A stretch of DNA of 64,000 bases, from positions 1,431,001-1,495,000 of the forward strand of contig NZ_JACHNC010000001.1 in assembly GCF_014205215.1 (NCBI RefSeq). Direction: 5' to 3'. Below the pieces are notes generated by a model. That model did not search any database. It was given only the letters and a program-made list of their open reading frames with translations, and was not told the DNA's origin. Position numbers and translations under genes: made by a program. Below, piece after piece: positions 25,286 to 34,344 of the stretch. Numbering within the stretch: the stretch's first letter is position 1; each line of letters starts with the position of its first letter. This stretch comes from Actinoplanes lobatus (lineage in GTDB: Bacteria; Actinomycetota; Actinomycetes; Mycobacteriales; Micromonosporaceae).

Positions 25286-27039
25286 GGTCTCCTCAGGAAT
25301 CTCGGCCACCTGCGCCGGGGCCGTTCGGGCCGCTCCCCGAAGAAGCGTGCGACGTCGATCGGGAATCGGGTCAGCGACAGTGCGGCGGGTGGCTCCGCGG
25401 GCACCGTCACCGGCGGCATCTCGGGCAGCATGCGCCGGCTGTAGTGGGCGAGCATGTCGGGCCACCGGTCGGTACGCGGGTCGCGCGCGTCCAGTGGGGT
25501 GCCGGGGAGCCGGATCTCGGTGAGCCGGGGCAGCCGGAAGACGTGGACGTGCGCGGTGTCGGCCCGGTGGCTGCCGACCGTGTTGCCGGCCCGCAGCCGG
25601 ACCGCCCCGGGCCGGGTCATGACCATCTGGACCTGGCCGTGGTCGCGGCCGGTGGCGACGACGACGGCCCCGTCCGGTCCGGTGATCTCCAGCCGGTCGA
25701 TCCAGCGGCCGCGCCAGCGGACGGTCACGGGTGAGCCGTCCGGCACGATCGCCGGGCTGACCTGGACCTGTTCGATGACCGGCGGCCCTTGGAGGATGAC
25801 CGCCCGGCGGTTCAGGTAGTCGCTCCATTCGGCCGCGGACGGCAGCCGGTCGGCGACGTTCGAGCGGGCCCGCCGCAGCAGTGCCTGCCCTTCGGTGTCC
25901 AGGAACGCGAACACGCAGTGGTCCACGAACCGGCCCAGCCAGGTCAGGTCGGTGGCCGGGCCGTCGCCGAGCCGGGCGCCGGCGCAGTCGGTGATCAGCA
26001 CCTCGGGGTCGGTTCCGGCGGTGTACGCGGCCGATTCCAGGGCGGTCTCGCCGAGGACGGCGCCGTGCGTGTGGGCGGTGTCGACGGCGTCGGCGAGGGC
26101 GGCGCAGATCCGGGTCCGCAGCACCCCGTCGGAGGCGGCCGGCGTGTCCGGGCCGGACAGCGGCTCCGGTCCCCGCGCGCTCATCCGGCCGGCGGTGAAC
26201 CGGTCCGGCACCAGCGGCAGCAGCAGGCCCACGGCGGTGGCCGGGTCGTCGCCGACCACCACCCGGTACGGCCACAGCAGCCGTTCCGCCAGTTCGTCGC
26301 CGCCGGGGTCGGCCCGGATCGCGACGAGGTCGATCAGTTCGGCGGTGGGCCGCCCACCGGGTTCGGCGAAGCGGTGGAACGCGTCGACGGCGCGTTCGGC
26401 GACGACCCACCGGGCGTAGCGCAGGCGGGCGAGGCCGTATTCGGCGGACTGGCGGGCGCCGCGGCCGATCCAGTGCGCCACGTCCGGCACGTCGGCCAGT
26501 GACGAGATCACCTGGGCGTCGACGTCGGCGTGTTCGGCGGCCAGGTCCTTGGCCAGGGTGCCGTCGGCGCCGGGCAGGCTGAGCAGCAGCACCATGGGCG
26601 TCAACTGGAGCAGGGCGTCCAGTTCGGCGGCGCGGTCGGCGGCGCTGTCCAGGGAGACTCCGGAGGTCGCCACGATCACGATCGGCGGCCGGACCTCGGC
26701 GGCGTCGGCTTCCAGCAGGTCGATGTCGCCGGTGATGCGGCGGCGCAGGGCGCGCAGCGCGGCGGCCAGGGTCGGTTCCTCGATGGTGGTGACCATCTGC
26801 GGGATGCGTGAGATCAGGTCGACCTGTTGCAGCTGCATGAGGGTGGTGGTGTGGTCGGCGTTGTCGTACAGCTCGATGCCCCAGCGGACCGCCGACGCCA
26901 GCAGCGGATCGCCGGTGATCTCGTCGGCGAGGTGGCCGAGGAGCAGGTTGACGGCCGCCAGGTCCTCCTCGCGCATCCGTACGGACGCGTCGCAGAGCAG
27001 GTAGAGCGGTTGCAGTGTCTCCTGCGGGATTGGCGTCAC
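25276..27039 (-). CDS. Large vWA-like / pseudokinase-like / Ig-like fusion protein
   Basis: 587 residues from GTG 27039, chosen for GAGGAG 4 bp upstream; ATG 27054 is an alternative. Residues about 8-200 read as a vWA domain whose metal site is degraded (LYLLCDASVRM; D-x-S-x-R). About 330-420 resembles a kinase C-lobe without catalytic residues: DTAHTHGAVLGETALES (for the HRD loop) and VLITDCAGARLG (for DFG). About 440-520 is a strand-rich Ig-like domain (VSPAIVPDGSPVTVRWRG). The rest is basic and proline-rich. It overlaps the DUF4407 gene by 10 bp. The domain reading is mine by pattern and needs a profile search. Confidence 0.6.
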   Translation of the reverse strand: MTPIPQETLQPLYLLCDASVRMREEDLAAVNLLLGHLADEITGDPLLASAVRWGIELYDNADHTTTLMQLQQVDLISRIPQMVTTIEEPTLAAALRALRRRITGDIDLLEADAAEVRPPIVIVATSGVSLDSAADRAAELDALLQLTPMVLLLSLPGADGTLAKDLAAEHADVDAQVISSLADVPDVAHWIGRGARQSAEYGLARLRYARWVVAERAVDAFHRFAEPGGRPTAELIDLVAIRADPGGDELAERLLWPYRVVVGDDPATAVGLLLPLVPDRFTAGRMSARGPEPLSGPDTPAASDGVLRTRICAALADAVDTAHTHGAVLGETALESAAYTAGTDPEVLITDCAGARLGDGPATDLTWLGRFVDHCVFAFLDTEGQALLRRARSNVADRLPSAAEWSDYLNRRAVILQGPPVIEQVQVSPAIVPDGSPVTVRWRGRWIDRLEITGPDGAVVVATGRDHGQVQMVMTRPGAVRLRAGNTVGSHRADTAHVHVFRLPRLTEIRLPGTPLDARDPRTDRWPDMLAHYSRRMLPEMPPVTVPAEPPAALSLTRFPIDVARFFGERPERPRRRWPRFLRRPWA

Positions 27040-27200
27040 CCGGCTCCTCGACATCTCTCCGGGGCGCGGGCCCGGCCCGGATCACAGTAGTCAGGCGACT
27101 CCACATCGCACATCGCCGGAACGGGCCGGACGGTGATCGTCCAGTGCGGAGGGCCGCAGCGACACGGTCAAAACGCCTGGCCGGTCCGGCCGGGTCGTCC

Positions 27201-27206
27201 TACGCT
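27201..27206 (+). promoter_or_regulatory. -10 element TACGCT, leaderless start of valS
   Basis: TACGCT ends 7 nt before ATG 27214 and no SD is present. Confidence 0.5.
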
Positions 27207-27213
27207 GACCGGC

Positions 27214-29745
27214 ATGACTGATACGGGAACCGGACGCCACGGTGTCCCCGAGAAGCCGTCGCTGGACGGCCTCGAGGACCGGTGGGCGCCGCGCTGGCAG
27301 GAGGAGGGCACGTACGCGTTCGACCGTTCCAAGGAGCGGGCCGACGTGTACGCGATCGACACACCTCCGCCGACCGTATCCGGCTCGTTGCACGTCGGCC
27401 ACGTCTTCTCGTACACGCACACCGACACGGTCGCCCGGTTCCAGCGGATGCGCGGCAAGACGGTCTTCTATCCGATGGGTTTCGACGACAACGGGCTGCC
27501 GACCGAGCGGCGGGTGCAGAACCTGTTCGGTGTCCGATGTGACCCGTCGCTGCCGTACGACCCGGCGTGGGAGCCGTCGGCGGGCGGCGGTGAGGAGCGG
27601 ATCTCGCGGCGCAACTTCGTCGAGCTGTGCGGCCGGCTGACCGTCGAGGACGAGAAGGGTTTCGAGGCGCTGTGGCGGCGGCTCGGGCTGTCGGTCGACT
27701 GGGGGCTGACCTACACGACGATCGGCGCGACCGCGCGGGCCGTCTCGCAGCGGGCGTTCCTGGCGAACCTGGCGGCCGGTCTGGCGTACACGGCGGAGGC
27801 CCCGACCCTGTGGGATGTCGGTTTCCGCACGGCCGTCGCCCAGGCCGAGCTGGAGGACCGGGAGCGCCCGGGGGCGTACCACAAGTTGCGCTTCCACGGC
27901 CCGGACGGGCCCGTCGAGATCGACACCACCCGGCCGGAGCTGCTGCCGGCGTGTGTCGCCCTGGTGCATCATCCGGACGATCCCCGCTTCGCGGGTCTCA
28001 CGTCCGTGCGGACCCCGCTCTTCGACGTCGAGGTCCCGGTCCGTGCCCACCCGCTCGCCGACCCGGGCAAGGGTACGGGGATCGCGATGGTCTGCACGTT
28101 CGGCGACCTGACCGACGTCACCTGGTGGCGCGACCTGGCTCTGGACACGCGGGTGGTCCTGGGCCGCGACGGCCGGTTCCTGCCGGACGCCCCGCCCGGT
28201 GTCCCGGTCGCCGCCTACCGGGGGCTGACCGGGCTGACCGTGGCGGCGGCCCGCGCCGAGACGGTCCGGCTGCTGCGCGGGTCCGGTGATCTGATCGGCG
28301 AGCCGCGCCCGGTCACGCATCCGGTCAAGTTCTACGAGCGCGGCGACCGGCCGTTGGAGATCGTCACGAGCCGGCAGTGGTTCATCCGCAACGGTGGGCG
28401 CGATGCCGGGCTACGGGAGCGGCTGCTGGCCCGGGGCCGGGAGCTGCGGTGGACGCCGGAGAGCATGCGGCACCGCTACGACCACTGGGTGGGTGGCCTG
28501 ACCGGGGACTGGCTGATCAGCCGGCAGCGGTTCTTCGGCGTGCCCATCCCGATCTGGTACGCGCTGGACGCCCACGGCGAACCCGACCACTCCCGGCTGC
28601 TCGTCCCGGACGACGCGGCGCTGCCGGTGGACCCGTCGTCCGACTGCCCGCCCGGTTTCTCGGAGGATCAGCGGGACGTCCCGGGCGGGTTCACCGCGGA
28701 CCCGGACGTCATGGACACGTGGGCCACGTCGTCGCTGTCACCGCAGATCGTCACCGGCTGGAGCACCGACGCCGATCTGCACGCCCGCACGTACCCGATG
28801 GATCTTCGCCCGCAGGGGCAGGAGATCATCCGGACCTGGCTGTTCTCCTCGGTGCTGCGGGCCGACCAGCTCGGCGGCAGCCTGCCGTGGCGGCGGGCCG
28901 TGCTGTCCGGCTGGATCCTCGACCCGGACCACAAGAAGATCTCCAAGTCGCTGGGCAACGCCGTCGAGACACCGATCCAGCTGCTCGAACAGTACGGGTC
29001 GGACGCGGTCCGCTATTGGGCGGCGAGCGGCCGGCCGGGCGCCGACCTGGCGTTCGAGCCGGCGCAGCTGAAGGTCGGGCGGCGGCTGGCGACCAAGTTG
29101 CTGAACGCGTCGAAGTTCGCGCTCGGGCTGGGCGCGGCGGCGGCGCTGCGGCAGCCGGTCACCGAACCGCTGGACCGGGCCATGCTGGGCCGGCTGGCCG
29201 AGGTGGTCGTCACGGCGACGACGGCGTTCGACGAGTACCAGCACACCGACGCGTTGCAGGCCACCGAGACGTTCTTCTGGACGTTCTGCGACGACTACAT
29301 CGAGCTGGTCAAGGACCGGGCGTACGCGCGGGGCCCGGGCGGCGACTCGGCGCGGGCGGCGCTGGCGGCCGGGTTGTCGGTGCTGTTGCGGCTGTTCGCG
29401 CCGTTCCTGCCGTACGTCACCGAGGAGGTCTGGTCGTGGTGGCGCTACGGCTCGGTGCACCGTTCGACCTGGCCGACGAGGTACGAGCTGACCCGGGTGG
29501 CGCCGGAGAGCGATCCGGGTCTGCTGGACCTGGCCGGTGAGGCGCTGCGGCAGGTCCGCCGGGCCAAGTCGGACCGGAAACTGTCGATGCGGACGGAGAT
29601 CCCGCTGGCCGAGGCGCTCGGCCCGGCCGACATGCTGGACCGGCTCGCGCTGATCGACGGCGACTTCCGGGCGGCCGGCCGGATCGGCAAGCTGGACCTG
29701 CTCCGCGACCGCACCCCGGAGCTGGTGATCGCCTGCGCATTCTGA
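27214..29745 (+). CDS. valS: Valine--tRNA ligase, short form
   Basis: 843 residues. Class I aminoacyl-tRNA synthetase that charges tRNA-Val and edits threonine. The HIGH motif is PPTVSGSLHVGHVFSY; the editing CP1 insert follows (GPVEIDTTRPELLPA); the KMSKS equivalent is DHKKISKSLGN with the anticodon-binding helices behind. The ARTH-like C-terminal coiled coil of the long E. coli type is absent, so this is the shorter archaeal-type ValS common in Actinobacteria. Leaderless ATG start; no T-box was seen in the 174 bp shared with the divergent vWA-pseudokinase gene. Confidence 0.93.
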   Translation: MTDTGTGRHGVPEKPSLDGLEDRWAPRWQEEGTYAFDRSKERADVYAIDTPPPTVSGSLHVGHVFSYTHTDTVARFQRMRGKTVFYPMGFDDNGLPTERRVQNLFGVRCDPSLPYDPAWEPSAGGGEERISRRNFVELCGRLTVEDEKGFEALWRRLGLSVDWGLTYTTIGATARAVSQRAFLANLAAGLAYTAEAPTLWDVGFRTAVAQAELEDRERPGAYHKLRFHGPDGPVEIDTTRPELLPACVALVHHPDDPRFAGLTSVRTPLFDVEVPVRAHPLADPGKGTGIAMVCTFGDLTDVTWWRDLALDTRVVLGRDGRFLPDAPPGVPVAAYRGLTGLTVAAARAETVRLLRGSGDLIGEPRPVTHPVKFYERGDRPLEIVTSRQWFIRNGGRDAGLRERLLARGRELRWTPESMRHRYDHWVGGLTGDWLISRQRFFGVPIPIWYALDAHGEPDHSRLLVPDDAALPVDPSSDCPPGFSEDQRDVPGGFTADPDVMDTWATSSLSPQIVTGWSTDADLHARTYPMDLRPQGQEIIRTWLFSSVLRADQLGGSLPWRRAVLSGWILDPDHKKISKSLGNAVETPIQLLEQYGSDAVRYWAASGRPGADLAFEPAQLKVGRRLATKLLNASKFALGLGAAAALRQPVTEPLDRAMLGRLAEVVVTATTAFDEYQHTDALQATETFFWTFCDDYIELVKDRAYARGPGGDSARAALAAGLSVLLRLFAPFLPYVTEEVWSWWRYGSVHRSTWPTRYELTRVAPESDPGLLDLAGEALRQVRRAKSDRKLSMRTEIPLAEALGPADMLDRLALIDGDFRAAGRIGKLDLLRDRTPELVIACAF

Positions 29746-29768
29746 GCGGGGCCGCCACCATAGGAGGC

Positions 29769-30314
29769 ATGTCGCTCACCCCTGAGGAGGTCCGGGCCCC
29801 GGCCCGCGACGCGGTGGTGTTCCGGTCGTCGCGCGCCCGGACCTTTCTCGTGGTGTTCGCCGTGCTGATGGCCGCCTACCTGGTGGTGTCCCCGCTCATC
29901 GACTGGATCGCCGGGGGCAGCGGCGACCCGTGGTGGGCGATCCTGCTCCAGGGGGCGCTGATCGGGGCGGGTTTCGCCGGCGCCTACGCGGTGTCCGCCC
30001 GGGCCGCCCTCAGCACCTGGGTGCGGGTGTCCTCCGCCGGCCTGGAGATGGCCTCGCAGGAGTCCGACCCGATCATGCTGGCGTGGGGGGACATCGTGGC
30101 CGTGGTGTTCCGCCGGGACGGGCTGCGGACGGTGCTCGAGGTGCTGCCGGCCGGCATGGACAGCGTGCACCCGGTGCAGGACGGCGCCACCGGCGGCCCG
30201 GCGCTGGCCGACACCTCGCGCGGTCCGGTGTTCACCGCCGACCTCACCCAGATCTGGCCGAGCCCGCGCGCGCTGCGCCGCGAGATCGCCCGCCGCACCC
30301 GGGGCCCGAAGTAG
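29769..30314 (+). CDS. Small membrane protein with PH-like C-terminal domain
   Basis: 181 residues. Two hydrophobic helices (about 26-47 FLVVFAVLMAAYLVVSPLI; 58-78 AILLQGALIGAGFAGAYAV) form a hairpin. The cytosolic part (WVRVSSAGLEMASQESDPIMLAWGDIVAVVFRRDG) resembles YcxB-like or bacterial PH domains. GGAGG lies only one base before ATG 29769, so leaderless or non-standard initiation is likely. It ends 10 bp from the converging GDF-tail gene. Function not identified. Confidence 0.65.
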   Translation: MSLTPEEVRAPARDAVVFRSSRARTFLVVFAVLMAAYLVVSPLIDWIAGGSGDPWWAILLQGALIGAGFAGAYAVSARAALSTWVRVSSAGLEMASQESDPIMLAWGDIVAVVFRRDGLRTVLEVLPAGMDSVHPVQDGATGGPALADTSRGPVFTADLTQIWPSPRALRREIARRTRGPK

Positions 30315-30324
30315 CCACGCGGGG

Positions 30325-31011
30325 CTAGAAGTCGCCGCCGAAGTCCCCGAAGTCGCCGAAGTCGCCGCCGAAGGCATCGCCGACGTCGCCGTCGAAGTCC
30401 ATGTCGCCGAACCCGGGTGACAGCAGCGCGTCGAAGATCAGCATGCCGCCGAGCACACCGGCGCCGGCCCCGAGCGCCGTCTTCCACACCGGCGTCGAAT
30501 ACCAGCCGGCCGGCACCGGCCGGCCCTGCACCCGCCCGCCCGGGTAGTAGTAGGGGGTGTCGGCGCCCGGCCGCGGCCCCGCCTTGTACGAATGCCCCTC
30601 GACCGTCACCTCGCGCTCCTGGGTGATCTGCCCGGTGCCCTGGGCGGAGTGCAGCGGTGGCAGGTCGGGGCCCGGGTCGAGGCCCATGGCCAGGCGGGCG
30701 GCCCGCACATAGGTGAGGCCCTCCAGCGCCGACTCCCGCGCCAGCGCGAACTGGCGTACCGAATTGGCCTGTCGCAGTTGACCGCCGGCGGCGTTGTAGC
30801 GCTCGCCCGCGTCGGCGAGCGCCTGCCGGGCGGCCGGTTCCTCGGAGCTGAGGTTCATCACCTGCCCGCCGAGCCGCTCGTACCACCGTTGGGCCTCGGC
30901 GCGGGCGTCGTCGAGTTGCGTCTGGCGGCGGGTCTGCCCGCTGCGCTGCACGGCGGCGATGAACAGCAGCACCATTGCGACGATGGCCAGGAGCAGCAAC
31001 ACGCGCATCAT
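30325..31011 (-). CDS. Single-span membrane protein with Gly-Asp-Phe-rich tail
   Basis: 228 residues. An N-terminal membrane helix (MMRVLLLLAIVAMVLLFIAA) is followed by a helical region (SGQTRRQTQLDDARAEAQRWYERLGG) and a globular middle with Pro/Tyr patches. A second hydrophobic stretch (TALGAGAGVLGGMLIFDALL) leads into a tail with repeated GDF units (GDAFGGDFGDFGDFGGDF). The tail is acidic and aromatic, suited to weak multivalent or cation interactions. Two in-frame ATGs (31011 and 31008) precede it. Divergent from rmuC. I know of no experimental function. Confidence 0.65.
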   Translation of the reverse strand: MMRVLLLLAIVAMVLLFIAAVQRSGQTRRQTQLDDARAEAQRWYERLGGQVMNLSSEEPAARQALADAGERYNAAGGQLRQANSVRQFALARESALEGLTYVRAARLAMGLDPGPDLPPLHSAQGTGQITQEREVTVEGHSYKAGPRPGADTPYYYPGGRVQGRPVPAGWYSTPVWKTALGAGAGVLGGMLIFDALLSPGFGDMDFDGDVGDAFGGDFGDFGDFGGDF

Positions 31012-31065
31012 GTTTTCCACGCTACCCCCGCCTGCTGTGTCCGGTCTTTCTGGCAATCTGCGGTG

Positions 31066-32199
31066 GTGACGTTCTCGACACTGGCCGTGGTCCTCGCCTG
31101 TCTGGCCGCCGGGGCGGCGATCGGCTGGCTCGCCGCGCGGGCCCGCGCCGCCACCGACATCGCCCGCCTGGAGGCGACACTGGAGGCCGCCCGGGAGGGT
31201 GAGCAGCGGCTGGAGCAGTCGCTGCGGGCGCTGTCCTATGAGGCGACCGCCCAGTCCCAGGAGGCGGTGGCCCGGGCCGTCGCCCCGCTGCACGACACCC
31301 TGCAACGGTACGAGCAGCGCGTCGCCCAGCTCGAGCACGACCGGGTCGACGCGTACGCGGAGCTGCGTGAACAGGTGCGGTCGATGGGTGTGGTCTCGGG
31401 TGAGCTGCGCACCGAGACCCGGCAGCTGGTGGCCGCGCTGCGGGCCCCGCAGGTGCGCGGCCGCTGGGGCGAGCACCAGCTGCGGCGCATCGTCGAGGCG
31501 GCCGGGCTGCTGGAGCACTGCGACTTCGCCGAGCAGGTGACCGCCGCCACCGACGATCAGGGGGTGCGGCCCGACCTGGTGGTCCGGCTGCACGGCGGGC
31601 GGACCGTGGTGGTCGACGCGAAGGCCCCGCTGGAGGGCTACCTGTCGGCGATGGAGGCCCGTGACGAGCACACCCGCGACGGGCACCTCGACCAGCACGC
31701 CCGGCACCTGCGCATGCACGTGGACGCGCTGTCCGGGAAGCGGTACTGGTCGGCGTTCGAGTCGGCGCCCGACTTCGTGGTGCTGTTCGTGCCGGCCGAC
31801 CCGTTCCTGGACGCCGCCCTGCAACGGGACCCGGCGCTGATGGAGCACGCCTTCCGCCGCAACATCGTGCTGGCCACCCCGGCCACGCTGATCGCCATGC
31901 TGCGGACCGTCGCCTACTCGTGGCGGCAGGAGGCGCTGACCCGCAACGCGGCCGCCGTGCACGGGCTGGCCCGCGAGCTCTACGGGCGGCTGTCCACCCT
32001 CGGCGACCATGTGGACAAGCTGGGGACATCGCTGTCCGCGGCGGTCGGCGCCTACAACCGGGCGGTCGGGTCGCTGGAGTCGCGGGTGCTGGTCAGCGCC
32101 CGCAAGCTGGCCGAGATGGGCGTCTCCGACGAGGAGCTGCTCCCGCCCGTACAGGTGGAGGTGGCCCCCCGCCAGCCGCAGGCCCCCGAACTCAGCTAG
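31066..32199 (+). CDS. rmuC: DNA recombination protein RmuC
   Basis: 377 residues. An N-terminal membrane helix ([20 protein letters not shown]), then a coiled coil (about 30-120), then the RmuC nuclease-like domain: [47 protein letters not shown] (a PD-(D/E)xK-like core), [12 protein letters not shown] and [21 protein letters not shown]. It limits DNA inversions between short repeats in E. coli. The start is GTG 31066, with CAATCT six bases upstream as -10. Its stop overlaps the converging ispH stop through CTAG. Confidence 0.9.
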   Translation: MTFSTLAVVLACLAAGAAIGWLAARARAATDIARLEATLEAAREGEQRLEQSLRALSYEATAQSQEAVARAVAPLHDTLQRYEQRVAQLEHDRVDAYAELREQVRSMGVVSGELRTETRQLVAALRAPQVRGRWGEHQLRRIVEAAGLLEHCDFAEQVTAATDDQGVRPDLVVRLHGGRTVVVDAKAPLEGYLSAMEARDEHTRDGHLDQHARHLRMHVDALSGKRYWSAFESAPDFVVLFVPADPFLDAALQRDPALMEHAFRRNIVLATPATLIAMLRTVAYSWRQEALTRNAAAVHGLARELYGRLSTLGDHVDKLGTSLSAAVGAYNRAVGSLESRVLVSARKLAEMGVSDEELLPPVQVEVAPRQPQAPELS

Positions 32200-33164
32200 C
32201 TCGCCTTCCCCGCGGCCTTCATGTCGCGGCGCAGCTCCTGCGGCAGCGAGAAGGTGAGGCGCTCCTCGGCCGTGGTGAACTCGGTGACCTCGCCGAAGCC
32301 GCGTTCGGCGAGGTGCGCGAGCACCTCCATGACCAGCTCGTCGGGCACGCTGGCGCCGGACGAGACACCGACCGTGGTGGCGCCGGTCAGCCACTCGTCC
32401 TGGATCTCCGAGGCGTAGTCGACCAGGTGGCCGGCCCGGGCGCCGGCGCCGAGAGCCACCTCGACCAGGCGGACCGAGTTGGACGAGTTGGTGGAGCCGA
32501 CCACGATCACCACGTCGCACTCCGGCGCGATCTCCTTGATCACGTGCTGCCGGTTCGAGGTGGCGTAGCAGATGTCGTCGCTCGGGGGCGACTGGAGCAG
32601 CGGCAGCCGCGTCTTGAGGCGGGCCACCGTCTCCATGGTCTCGTCGACGCTGAGCGTGGTCTGGGACAGCCACACCACCTTCGCCGGGTCGCGGACCACC
32701 ACGTTCTCCACGTCGTCGGGGCCGTCGACGAGCTGGATGTGCTCGGGCGCCTCGCCGGCGGTGCCGATGACCTCCTCGTGGCCCTCGTGGCCGATGAGCA
32801 GGATGTCGTAGTCCTCAGCGGCGAACCGCTTGGCCTCGTGGTGCACCTTCGTCACCAGCGGGCAGGTCGCGTCGATCGCCTTGAGGTTGCGCTCACGGGC
32901 CTGGTCGTGGACCTCGGGCGCCACGCCGTGGGCGGAGAACACCACGGTCGAGCCCTCGGGAACCTCGAAGTTCTCCTCGACGAAGATCGCGCCGCGGGCC
33001 TCGAGGGTGCTGACCACGTGCTTGTTGTGCACGATCTGCTTGCGCACGTAGACCGGGGCGCCGTAGAGCTTCAGCGCCTCCTCGACGGTCTGCACGGCGC
33101 GGTCGACACCGGCGCAGTAGCCACGCGGCTTGGCGAGCAACACCCGCTTACGAGGTTCAGTCAC
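32196..33164 (-). CDS. ispH: 4-hydroxy-3-methylbut-2-enyl diphosphate reductase
   Basis: 322 residues from GTG 33164 (the in-frame frame begins RVTEPRKR). Last step of the MEP pathway, making IPP and DMAPP using a [4Fe-4S] cluster. Cluster cysteines: RGYCAG near the start, DATCPLV and [11 protein letters not shown]. The substrate-binding S-x-N (STNSSNS) and histidines HGVAP, GHEGHEE are present. Full length. Supplies isoprenoid precursors used downstream by enzymes such as the prenyl transferase in the same window. Convergent with rmuC, sharing a CTAG. Confidence 0.95.
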   Translation of the reverse strand: MTEPRKRVLLAKPRGYCAGVDRAVQTVEEALKLYGAPVYVRKQIVHNKHVVSTLEARGAIFVEENFEVPEGSTVVFSAHGVAPEVHDQARERNLKAIDATCPLVTKVHHEAKRFAAEDYDILLIGHEGHEEVIGTAGEAPEHIQLVDGPDDVENVVVRDPAKVVWLSQTTLSVDETMETVARLKTRLPLLQSPPSDDICYATSNRQHVIKEIAPECDVVIVVGSTNSSNSVRLVEVALGAGARAGHLVDYASEIQDEWLTGATTVGVSSGASVPDELVMEVLAHLAERGFGEVTEFTTAEERLTFSLPQELRRDMKAAGKAS

Positions 33165-33239
33165 CCGGCCATGGTACGTGCCCCGCCGGGAGCCCCGCCG
33201 CTCTGCGATCAGCGCCACAGCCCGCTGGCGCCGACTTGC

Positions 33240-33245
33240 CATACT
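33240..33245 (+). promoter_or_regulatory. -10 element CATACT, leaderless membrane-protein gene
   Basis: CATACT, six bases, then ATG 33252. Serves the first of two tandem paralogues; GATAAT at 33778-33783, six bases before GTG 33790, does the same for the second. Confidence 0.45.
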
Positions 33246-33251
33246 GCGCGC

Positions 33252-33743
33252 ATGACGGTGACCGAAAAGATCGATGTGATCGGCCCGGTGCGCGCGGGGA
33301 TCGGCCTGTTGAGTGTGCTCGCGGGCGGGTTCTGGCTGGTCATGAGCCCGTTTGGCGGCGACCTGACGGACGCGTTCATGGGTGCCGTGGTGGCCGCCGG
33401 CGGGCTGGTGCTGCTGCTGTGGCATCGGCTCGGGCTGTCCGGACGGCTCGTCTCGGTCGCCGCGGGGGTGACCGGGGTGACCGGAGCTCTGGCCGGCCTG
33501 ACCGTGTACGCCAGCGGCCTCTGTTGCATGTTCAGCTTCTTCGAGTCCCGCGGCTGGCCGCTGACCTGGCTGGGCCGGGGTGCGGTTGCCGACACGTCGG
33601 ACGAGGCGATCCGGCTGGCCCGGGCCGAGTCGTGGGGCGTCTACCCGTCGGATCTGGTCATCGATCTGGTCGTCTGGGCGTACGCGGGAATGGTCCTGGC
33701 GGTTTTGATCGGCCTCGTCGTGAGAGCCATCCGCAGCCGGTAA
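33252..33743 (+). CDS. Four-helix membrane protein with CCM motif, paralogue 1
   Basis: 163 residues and four hydrophobic helices (about 12-32, 37-57, 63-85, 138-160). Between helices 3 and 4 lies the extracytoplasmic loop [21 protein letters not shown]. The next gene has the same layout, with RCCMADYPERYGFPYPFLG in that position. Both share [15 protein letters not shown] / VKYLVADLIFWACAG in the last helix. The adjacent cysteines could form a redox or metal site. The two arose by tandem duplication. Function unknown. Confidence 0.7.
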   Translation: MTVTEKIDVIGPVRAGIGLLSVLAGGFWLVMSPFGGDLTDAFMGAVVAAGGLVLLLWHRLGLSGRLVSVAAGVTGVTGALAGLTVYASGLCCMFSFFESRGWPLTWLGRGAVADTSDEAIRLARAESWGVYPSDLVIDLVVWAYAGMVLAVLIGLVVRAIRSR

Positions 33744-33789
33744 GCCCGTTTTGGCCCGGATACGCGGTTAGCGGCTTGATAATCGGTAC

Positions 33790-34335
33790 GTGAACGCGGA
33801 GTTGTGGCCCTCGATTCCGGCTGTCCTCCGCGTGATGGCCGGATGGTTCCTCGTCGGCGTCGGCCTGCTGAACCTGGCGGCCTCGGCCGACGGCGGCCTC
33901 ACCGACACCTTCCTGGTCTTTCATGTGGTCCTGGTGGCCGGGGGCGTGCTGCTGCTGATGCGGCGGCGGCTGATCCCGAGCCGGCCCGGGATCCTGGTGG
34001 GCACCGGTCTCACCCTGGCCGGGATGGTGGCGACCATGCTCCCCACCACGACGCGGTGCTGCATGGCGGACTACCCGGAGCGGTACGGCTTCCCGTACCC
34101 GTTCCTGGGCCTCGGCGGCGGCAGCCCGCACGTCGACGTCAAGTACCTGGTCGCCGACCTGATCTTCTGGGCCTGTGCCGGGCTGCTCGTGCTGGCCGCG
34201 ATCGCACTCGTCGAGGCCCTCCTGCCGGAGCGGCGCACACCGGTCGATCTGACCCGGTACGGCGGCCACGCCGAGCCCCGCACGACGGACACGGCCGAGG
34301 ATCGCACCGGCGAAAATGTCGGAGGGCTTACGTAG
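33790..34335 (+). CDS. Four-helix membrane protein with CCM motif, paralogue 2
   Basis: 181 residues from GTG 33790. It has the same four-helix plan and CCM loop as its upstream neighbour, plus a 30-residue hydrophilic C-terminal tail (PERRTPVDLTRYGGHAEPRT). The start is supported by GATAAT six bases upstream. It ends 9 bp before xseA, which has its own leaderless promoter inside this gene's 3' end. Identity with paralogue 1 is modest but the motif order is the same. Confidence 0.7.
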   Translation: MNAELWPSIPAVLRVMAGWFLVGVGLLNLAASADGGLTDTFLVFHVVLVAGGVLLLMRRRLIPSRPGILVGTGLTLAGMVATMLPTTTRCCMADYPERYGFPYPFLGLGGGSPHVDVKYLVADLIFWACAGLLVLAAIALVEALLPERRTPVDLTRYGGHAEPRTTDTAEDRTGENVGGLT

Positions 34336-34338
34336 TCT
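34333..34338 (+). promoter_or_regulatory. -10 element TAGTCT, leaderless start of xseA
   Basis: TAGTCT overlaps the last codons of the upstream membrane gene and is six bases from GTG 34345. Confidence 0.45.
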
Positions 34339-34344
34339 GGCCGG

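Noticed and set aside
23939..27106. 1055-codon open frame covering both DUF4407 and the vWA-pseudokinase region
   Set aside because: Only its C-terminal part in that frame (DUF4407) is real; the upstream part is the out-of-frame shadow of the vWA-pseudokinase gene, which has better start and domain content.
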